Shown in pieces: positions 58,743 to 64,000 of a stretch of DNA of 64,000 nt. Under the pieces are notes generated by a model. That model was not told where the DNA came from and did no database searches. It worked only from the letters and a program-made list of their open reading frames with translations. A program made the translations under genes and the position numbers. Positions within the stretch are counted from its first letter, which is position 1. Every line of letters starts with the position of its first letter. Location of the stretch: contig JAMWFC010000054.1 in assembly GCA_027475525.1 (NCBI GenBank), positions 1,480,468 to 1,544,467 on the forward strand, given 5' to 3'. Source of the DNA: Macrolepiota albuminosa. Its lineage: Eukaryota; Basidiomycota; Agaricomycetes; Agaricales; Agaricaceae.

Positions 58743-58829
58743 CGAAATCTCAAGAACGCACGGACCACTGGTCACAAAAGCGGTAATGGTAGCCTTATTT
58801 GGTGACTGAGGACAGTCAATTTTTCAGTT

Positions 58830-58838
58830 GGGGGGAGA
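58830..58838 (+). other. Polypurine tract of Gyp-3
   Basis: GGGGGGAGA directly precedes the TGATAGG start of the 3' LTR. Confidence 0.75.
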
Positions 58839-58997
58839 TGATAGGACCCCATACAGGATCAGCGCATCAACGGCAGGCGACGGCAACGCGGCACTGACTC
58901 GGGATACCTTAGCGCACGCTAATTATCCAATTTTGGCAATATTTGACGGCCGTGCACGGCAAGAAGCAGATCCAATCAATAATAGCGCCAACGGCAG
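58839..58997 (+). repeat. 3' LTR of Gyp-3, first 159 bp
   Basis: It matches 48119-48277 with few differences and stops at GGCAG where the Gyp-4 LTR (TGTAAGAG) begins. The rest should lie right of the window. Confidence 0.9.
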
Positions 58998-59262
58998 TGT
59001 AAGAGAAATTACTGGCTTACTCACACAAGACACAGAATCTGCCAAATCGGTAGATTTCTCTGTACGTAGTGTAAGTAAAAAAGTATCTACCCAAATACGA
59101 GTAAATACACTATAATTTAAAGTACATTAATTAAAGTAAATTAATTAGAGAAATAATTACTACTGTAATTATGTCCTCTAATACGATATGCTTCCCACAC
59201 CCCTAAGGGTGCGGATATGGTGGAATAATGAATAGGGACCTCGAAGAGGTCCCCCTGTTACA
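58998..59262 (-). repeat. 3' LTR of Gyp-4
   Basis: On the reverse strand 265 bp, TGTAACAGGGGGACC...ATTTCTCTTACA, with inverted TGTAA/TTACA ends and an internal hairpin GGGGACCTCTTCGAGGTCCC. Confidence 0.8.
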
Positions 59263-59273
59263 CGCCCCCCTTT
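59263..59273 (-). other. Polypurine tract of Gyp-4
   Basis: AAAGGGGGGCG on the reverse strand touches the LTR start, as at 3491-3496 in the old relative. Confidence 0.65.
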
Positions 59274-59319
59274 CAGACCGTTGTACGGTCTGCAACATTC
59301 GACTCGTTGACCCGCGCTA

Positions 59320-62199
59320 TCAGTCCATGGTAGGTGCGATAGGCGATGCAATTGGATCCCGTGGGCTTGACGGGTAGTCCTCCAACTGAGGAGACTGCAT
59401 ACGCTCATCGACCGATGGCGGCCTTGATGGCAACGCCAAGGCAAGTGGACGACTCGACGCGTCGGGCTCCTGTGCTGGGCCAGCGCTTGCGGTCGGACAA
59501 CTCGTGGGCAAGGGCCCATGTTGCTCCTGCCTCTTCCACAGATGATGCACATTGGGGTCTGACCCAATGTAGTAATGCAACCCGTGGTTAGCGTAAAACC
59601 GGCGCTGCTCTTCCTCCTCCTTTGCCAACAGTACCCGAAGACGGTACACGTCCTCGGTGGTTGGTGTTCTCCACCCATCCCAATCCGGTATAGCCGCCGG
59701 TACCCCATAACGATGCATCCGAACATGACGCTCATTATCAACATGAACGTAGCGTGGCATGGCCGGAGTAGGATGGAAAAATTGGTGTTCGAGGAACACC
59801 ACTCCATACGTATACGCATGGTCAGCCCACTCCACGGGGATGCGGTTGTGAAGCATCACTCGGAGCACGTCGTCTTCAGTAATGGTGCTCGCGGCCTCGT
59901 CCGGGAAGACGGGCGTCATAATGGACACGATATTCCATGGAGCTGGAACGAACGGTTCGTTGGGATGGGCCGCATTAAAGTCTTGTACCGCCTCGCGGTA
60001 CAATCCCGGCTTGGCCAACACTAATGCCATTTGCCGGGCAAACGTCGATCGAGCCTTGCCCTGGGGGGACAAGGACCTAATCAGGGCATGGCCAAAGATG
60101 GTCCTCCAGTGCATTCGATATGCGGTATCAAATGCGATCCCAGGAATGGCATTTGGCATGCCTGGCCGCCCGAAGTACAGTGCATTCTGGGCCCATTTCT
60201 CCAGGTCCAGCGTCTTCTCAATCTGCTCGAAGCTGACGCCTGCGAGCGTCGTGTTTCGGTGGCTCCCCCACTCCTTCGTGCGCACTATCCCGTCCGGGAC
60301 AGGTAGGGGCATCATCCTCATCACCGCCGATCGCGCCTCAAATGGGGGGTCCACCTGGCTGTAATCACTATGGGTCAAGACCAGCTGCATGGTCTTGTCA
60401 CGGGCGCTTACGTCGCAAGCATCGCTCACTCGGCGGAACTCTCGAAACAATTGATAGCCGGCGATCCTGTCGTCGGCTGGCGCGTACCGGTTACGAATTA
60501 GTTCCACCAGCTTGCGTAACTGGAGGGGATTCATGGGGAACCCTCTAGGCACGACCTTACTGAGGGTTCCCTTTGATCCACCATACCCACTCACATGGCT
60601 GGACTCGTGGAGGTAGGCCTGTCGAGCCTCCGACCCCACATATACGGTATTATTCGCGGACGAATAATAAAAGTGTCGATCCAACCCTCCATTGAAGAAC
60701 GAGTTGAGGCGTTCCACAGTGTGGTCCGCAAATATTCGAACACCGAGGCTCGGGGGAATAATCCCCGTAGCTTCCTCGGCTCGTCTCTGCTTATTCCGCT
60801 CGAACTCAGCCTGTTCATTCTTCCTCCGTTTGTTCTTCTTCATATTGCGAGCGACCCGCACTCCCCGCTCATGCTTCGACTCCTCCTCGTCCGGAGTGGC
60901 CTCATTCGAACTGATATAGTTCGCATCCTCGTCTTCACTATCCCCGTGGGGATAGGCTACCGTTGATACTCCTGCAACAACCATTGGTGCACCTGAGGGC
61001 ACCACATTTTCTGCCTCGTTCTCCGTTCGAGGATCGGCGTCCAGCCACTTCTCGGGGTAGCTTTCCGCTGGCGGTTCATACTCTACCGGGGGCTGAAACC
61101 TCAGCACTCCTCCCGGCGCTCCTTGTGGCACATCTGCTGCAAACGTCACCGTTTGCACCAAAAATTCATCCACCTGCTTCGCTGCTTTCCTCTTCGGCGC
61201 TTGCGTCGAAGATATCGCACTCCTCACCGACCCTTGTCTAGACAACTCCGACGACGTTGACGGACCACTTTCTCTCTCTATCCGCTGCTCCAACGGCAGC
61301 ACCCCCGTTACTCGACCTTCACGAGGTCGAGCGCTGTCCTCCGCCCGTGGTCGATCTGCCCGGGTTCTCTTCGGTTCTGACTCCAGGGCAGATTCGGGCG
61401 TGGCCGCCCGACGTTTCAGCGCCTTGTTGAAGGTTGCAATAGTATTATGCTGCCGCTCTTGCAACAGCGCTATCTCGTCTAACAACCCAGTGACCACTAC
61501 TTGGGCCACTGTATCTCGGAGGAACTCGGTCTCAGGCGGCACGCGGTGACCCGCCTGTAATAATCGCCTCCACAACGCCTCTGCGTGTGGCTCATCCCGC
61601 CACTGATCTCTTTCTGTCGCCCGCTCCTTCCCTTTTCCTTTATCCTGGGTTGTCTCCCGCTCGGGAGACCGCTGCCTTGTCTCTCGACGCGACCCTTCCT
61701 GTGGGCCTCGTCTGCTCGACCTCCGATCCTCCTGCGACCTCTCTCGGGGAGATCCCCGAGGTACCTCTCTCTCGTATTGCACCTTACGTCGTCCTTCTCT
61801 CGGGGGCGAGCTCTCTCTTCCCGGTCTACTCGCTCTCGCTTCCCCATCAACCTCCATAGGCTGATGACTTCCTCCACTCTGCGCCTGGCCTTGTGCCATT
61901 CCTCCCATTTGCTGCCAAGGCTGCAGCGGCGGCATCATCGCTCCCTGGGGCATCATCATGCCCCAGTTCGATCCTGCCCCCGCCGCCTGCTGACCCATTG
62001 GTACCGGCATCGGCATAAAGAACATGGGCATCTGCCCCTGCCCGTACCCCTGCTGCGCCTGAGGGTACGCAAAAAAACTCCCCATACCCCCTTGCTGCTG
62101 CGGCATTTGCTGCTGTTCTCTCACTTCTCCCCCACCACCAGAGCTCCGCGAGCTCTGGTTATCTCTCGAGTAACGTTGGTCTTGTTGCGACGACGACAT
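59320..62199 (-). CDS. Gyp-4 ORF3: 959-residue protein of unknown function, downstream of pol
   Basis: An uninterrupted frame starts at ATG 62199, 109 bp after the pol stop, and ends 47 bp before the polypurine tract. Residues 1-115 are Q/G/M/P-rich; 115-205 are R/S/E-rich; 205-275 form a charged helical part; a basic, nuclear-signal-like KKNKRRK lies near 465. The region of about 490-880 looks globular: NPLQLRKLVELIRNRY, PGMPNAIPGIAFDTAYRMHW, PGLYREAVQDFN and WADHAYTYGVVFLEHQFFHP. The end is P/S-rich. There is no signal peptide, membrane helix, zinc knuckle or enzyme motif, so it is not a normal env, gag or pol product. The decayed homologue at 275-3453 keeps the same domains and position, which shows it is a conserved gene of this lineage. 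Expression may need reinitiation or a spliced subgenomic RNA. An RNA- or particle-binding role is inference only. Confidence 0.85.
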   Translation of the reverse strand: MSSSQQDQRYSRDNQSSRSSGGGGEVREQQQMPQQQGGMGSFFAYPQAQQGYGQGQMPMFFMPMPVPMGQQAAGAGSNWGMMMPQGAMMPPLQPWQQMGGMAQGQAQSGGSHQPMEVDGEARASRPGRESSPPREGRRKVQYEREVPRGSPRERSQEDRRSSRRGPQEGSRRETRQRSPERETTQDKGKGKERATERDQWRDEPHAEALWRRLLQAGHRVPPETEFLRDTVAQVVVTGLLDEIALLQERQHNTIATFNKALKRRAATPESALESEPKRTRADRPRAEDSARPREGRVTGVLPLEQRIERESGPSTSSELSRQGSVRSAISSTQAPKRKAAKQVDEFLVQTVTFAADVPQGAPGGVLRFQPPVEYEPPAESYPEKWLDADPRTENEAENVVPSGAPMVVAGVSTVAYPHGDSEDEDANYISSNEATPDEEESKHERGVRVARNMKKNKRRKNEQAEFERNKQRRAEEATGIIPPSLGVRIFADHTVERLNSFFNGGLDRHFYYSSANNTVYVGSEARQAYLHESSHVSGYGGSKGTLSKVVPRGFPMNPLQLRKLVELIRNRYAPADDRIAGYQLFREFRRVSDACDVSARDKTMQLVLTHSDYSQVDPPFEARSAVMRMMPLPVPDGIVRTKEWGSHRNTTLAGVSFEQIEKTLDLEKWAQNALYFGRPGMPNAIPGIAFDTAYRMHWRTIFGHALIRSLSPQGKARSTFARQMALVLAKPGLYREAVQDFNAAHPNEPFVPAPWNIVSIMTPVFPDEAASTITEDDVLRVMLHNRIPVEWADHAYTYGVVFLEHQFFHPTPAMPRYVHVDNERHVRMHRYGVPAAIPDWDGWRTPTTEDVYRLRVLLAKEEEEQRRFYANHGLHYYIGSDPNVHHLWKRQEQHGPLPTSCPTASAGPAQEPDASSRPLALALPSRPPSVDERMQSPQLEDYPSSPRDPIASPIAPTMD

Positions 62200-62308
62200 A
62201 GCGGTGAGGTGTACAAAAAATCCAGGGGCAAGACGAAAATTCCAAGTCAGCCGTACACCGCCTTCGCTTACATCATCACTTCCTCTTTCGGCCGACGATC
62301 CGCCACAT

Positions 62309-64000
62309 TCACATGGCTCCCCGAGCCCTGTCCTTCCTCGGCAACTGTGCAGGGCGCTTCACGCCATGCAACTCCAAGTACCGATCCAAGGCGGCCAACT
62401 TGGCACACTCCCGATGCGGCTCCCATGTCGTATCACCCAGGCTCCACCGTACCTCATACTCCAGACCCCCAGCCTCGTTCCACCGATGGCCTACTAGGTC
62501 TTCGACAAACCACTCCTGCTCATCCTTCGCCCCGAAGTCATAAGCTTCTGGGACCACCCGTCCTGGAAACAATGCATCATCATTCGGCCTGAAGGGTCGA
62601 AGCAGTGATACATGGAACTTCGGTACAATGCGTCGTGCCTGCAGCGCCGTAGGCAACTCCAGTACATAGTTCGACGTCTTCGGCTCAGCCTGTATGATTT
62701 TATACGGACCAATATACTTCGGGCATAGCTTGCTCGCCCTGCCCTTGGGTAGGTTCAAATTCTGCGTTGATAGATATACCAGCGCCCCTACGGCCAGCGA
62801 TGGCTCCTCCGCTCGCCTCTTATTCGCGTATTTCGATTGAAACACGCGTGCTTCAATGATCGCATCATGCGCGTTTGCTAAATTCTCCAGGGCAGTCCGC
62901 GCAAAGTCTTTAACTCCCTTATGCACCGCTGTATCGGCGCGCAACTCCTGAAGCATGGAGGGCATGAACCCCCCATTCAACTCGAACGGCGCATACCCTG
63001 TCGTCTCCGACACACTAGCGTTTATCGCAAACTCTGTCAGGGGTACTCGGTCTACCCAGTCCCGCTGGTCGGGGTGCACTACCGTGCGCAGTATCTGTGC
63101 CACATTACGGTTTGCTCGCTCCGTCTGTCCATCCGTCTGCGGATGGAACGAAGTTGACATCAGCAGCTTCGCGCCCATCATCGCGTGAAGCTCTCGCCAC
63201 CACTTCGACGTGAACTTTGAATCCCGATCGCTAACGATGGAGCTCGGCAACCCATGCAACCGCACGATTTCCTTCAAGTAAATCCATGAAAGCTCCGAGG
63301 CTTTCATTGTGGTGCACACCGGTATCAAGTGTACCATACTCGTCATCCTGCATATTACTACCCACAAGTAATTGAACCCTTTGGACTCGGGAAACGGGCC
63401 AACAAAGTCCATCCCAATGGAGTCCCACGGCTTCGTGGGCACAGGTAGCGAATGCAGTTTGCCAGCCGGTTTACGGTTGGCCCCTTTCGCCCGTTGGCAC
63501 AACTCGCAAGTTGTGCAGAACGCAAATACATCAGCATGCATCTTCGACCACCAATACCAATGTCGCACATATTCTAGCGTTTTCTGTGACCCAAAATGCC
63601 CAACCACCCCATGTGCCTGATTGATCACCTCTGTGATCAATGCACGCTGCCGGGGCAAACACAGAACCTGCTGGCCACTAGCGCTAACAGTGTAAATCAA
63701 CTCTTGACGCACTGAAAAACTAGGGTGATCTTCGGGCCGCGTCAACACCTCCGTACACAGCCTATCCTCTGCATACCCCAGTATCACCGCCTTTCGAAAT
63801 TCAGATCGATGGTAGTCTCGCGGGGCAGACTTCGTTTCCGCAGGCGCACGTAGTGCGTCTGCCAACCGCATATCCCCGTCGCCCGCATTCGCAGTGTGTC
63901 CGCTAGGTCCTATCTCGGTCCCAGCGTCTGCGACCTTGAGACGTTCCGCCTCGCTATCGCGGGCCTCCTGCCGCTCTCGCAACCGCTTACTTCGCCGACG
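62309..64000 (-). CDS. Gyp-4 pol C-terminal part: RNase H end, integrase, chromodomain (continues beyond window)
   Basis: The frame is open from the window edge to the stop at 62309 (over 560 codons). It holds the integrase zinc finger (HGVVGHFGSQKTLEYV, then CTTCELC), the catalytic core (MDFVGPFPESKGF, SDRDSKFTSKWW, QTDGQTERANRN giving D, D and E), a GPY-like part (PKYIGPYKI) and a chromodomain (EWFVEDLVGHRW, YEVRWSLGDTTWEPHREC). Chromodomain gypsy elements of fungi use this module to target heterochromatin. No break is seen. Integrase and chromodomain are the closest intact relatives of the Gyp-1 copy A pol. Confidence 0.92.
   Translation of the reverse strand, partial: RRRSKRLRERQEARDSEAERLKVADAGTEIGPSGHTANAGDGDMRLADALRAPAETKSAPRDYHRSEFRKAVILGYAEDRLCTEVLTRPEDHPSFSVRQELIYTVSASGQQVLCLPRQRALITEVINQAHGVVGHFGSQKTLEYVRHWYWWSKMHADVFAFCTTCELCQRAKGANRKPAGKLHSLPVPTKPWDSIGMDFVGPFPESKGFNYLWVVICRMTSMVHLIPVCTTMKASELSWIYLKEIVRLHGLPSSIVSDRDSKFTSKWWRELHAMMGAKLLMSTSFHPQTDGQTERANRNVAQILRTVVHPDQRDWVDRVPLTEFAINASVSETTGYAPFELNGGFMPSMLQELRADTAVHKGVKDFARTALENLANAHDAIIEARVFQSKYANKRRAEEPSLAVGALVYLSTQNLNLPKGRASKLCPKYIGPYKIIQAEPKTSNYVLELPTALQARRIVPKFHVSLLRPFRPNDDALFPGRVVPEAYDFGAKDEQEWFVEDLVGHRWNEAGGLEYEVRWSLGDTTWEPHRECAKLAALDRYLELHGVKRPAQLPRKDRARGAM

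Larger units (their letters stand above)
48119..58997 (+). mobile_element. Gyp-3, young Ty3/gypsy element with an antisense gene
   Basis: Order: 5' LTR (48119-49236), primer-binding site, gag-protease, pol (52017-55843), a gene on the opposite strand (56273-58669), polypurine tract (58830-58838) and the first 159 bp of the 3' LTR (58839-58997), which is then cut by Gyp-4. CpG is retained. It truncates the JmjC-like gene at its left. Breaks in the gag-pol frame are few: two TGA stops, one 1-nt shift, and artificial 77-bp duplicates. Confidence 0.9.
58998..64000 (-). mobile_element. Gyp-4, young chromovirus with a third ORF, reverse strand, incomplete
   Basis: Reverse order within the window: pol (from beyond 64000 to 62309), ORF3 (62199-59320), polypurine tract (59273-59263) and 3' LTR (59262-58998). 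It sits inside the 3' LTR of Gyp-3, and all its frames are open, so it is the youngest element here. GGCAG at 58993-58997 should be half of its target duplication. Confidence 0.9.

Noticed and set aside
59320..62199. ORF3 as an env gene
   Set aside because: Its position fits, but there is no signal peptide, no hydrophobic membrane span and no cysteine pattern of a glycoprotein.
61585..62592. 335-codon plus-strand ORF over the ORF3 start
   Set aside because: Low-complexity mirror of the R/S-rich reverse-strand coding region; the reverse frame continues cleanly and has a fossil homologue.
1..64000. tRNA or rRNA genes
   Set aside because: I saw no cloverleaf with A and B boxes and no rRNA core sequence; weak GGTTC-like matches lacked pairing arms.

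Overview
The window looks like a transposon-rich stretch of a basidiomycete (probably Agaricomycete) nuclear genome. Supporting signs are short 43-60 nt GT-AG introns with CTAAC/CTGAC-like branch sites, chromodomain Ty3/gypsy elements, a Tad-like LINE carrying RNase H, a Tc1/mariner, and two host-like gene fragments of kinds common in mushrooms (a JmjC-like protein and a ubiquitin-protease-like C terminus). I could not run a search, so species is not assigned. Almost no intact host gene is present.

Layout. 1-222: edge of a reverse-strand Gyp-2 LTR. 223-3732: decayed 3' end of a chromovirus whose last gene (ORF3) lies between pol and the 3' LTR. 5010-10783: very decayed Gyp-1 copy A, interrupted by a reverse solo LTR of the Gyp-3 family (6639-7561). 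10784-17747: Gyp-2 copy A, carrying a Ty1/copia fragment (11696-13656) and a solo LTR (14247-15065). 17748-22221: reverse-strand Gyp-1 copy B, tail-to-tail with Gyp-2 A. 22222-24351: reverse copia 5' half. 25363-32107: LINE. 32504-37118: forward Gyp-1 copy C, again tail-to-tail with reverse Gyp-2 copy B (37119-40397). 40398-48118: a host-like island with a 5'-truncated ubiquitin-protease-like tail, a CACTA-type MITE and a multi-exon JmjC-like gene split by a Tc1/mariner. 48119-58997: much younger Gyp-3. 58998-64000: youngest element, reverse chromovirus Gyp-4, inserted into the 3' LTR of Gyp-3 and running off the window.

Two retroelement architectures stand out. Gyp-3 carries, between pol and its 3' LTR, a six-exon gene on the opposite strand that encodes a Zn2Cys6-like cysteine-cluster protein. 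Gyp-4 carries a 959-codon ORF downstream of integrase/chromodomain; a diverged, decayed homologue sits in the same place (ORF3, polypurine tract, 3' LTR) at 275-3732, so it is a conserved third gene of this lineage. Gyp-2 copies share a GGGTTTT slippery heptamer just before the gag stop, with pol in the -1 frame.

Quality warning. The assembly contains fourteen direct repeats of exactly 77 bp period, one of them split by a run of 100 N. They behave like unmerged k=77 assembly overlaps and each introduces a frameshift (77 = 3x25+2). Collapsing them restores several reading frames. Copies left of about 40.4 kb are strongly CpG-depleted (CG to TG/CA), while the elements on the right keep CpG, so the left side is old, probably once-methylated transposon debris.
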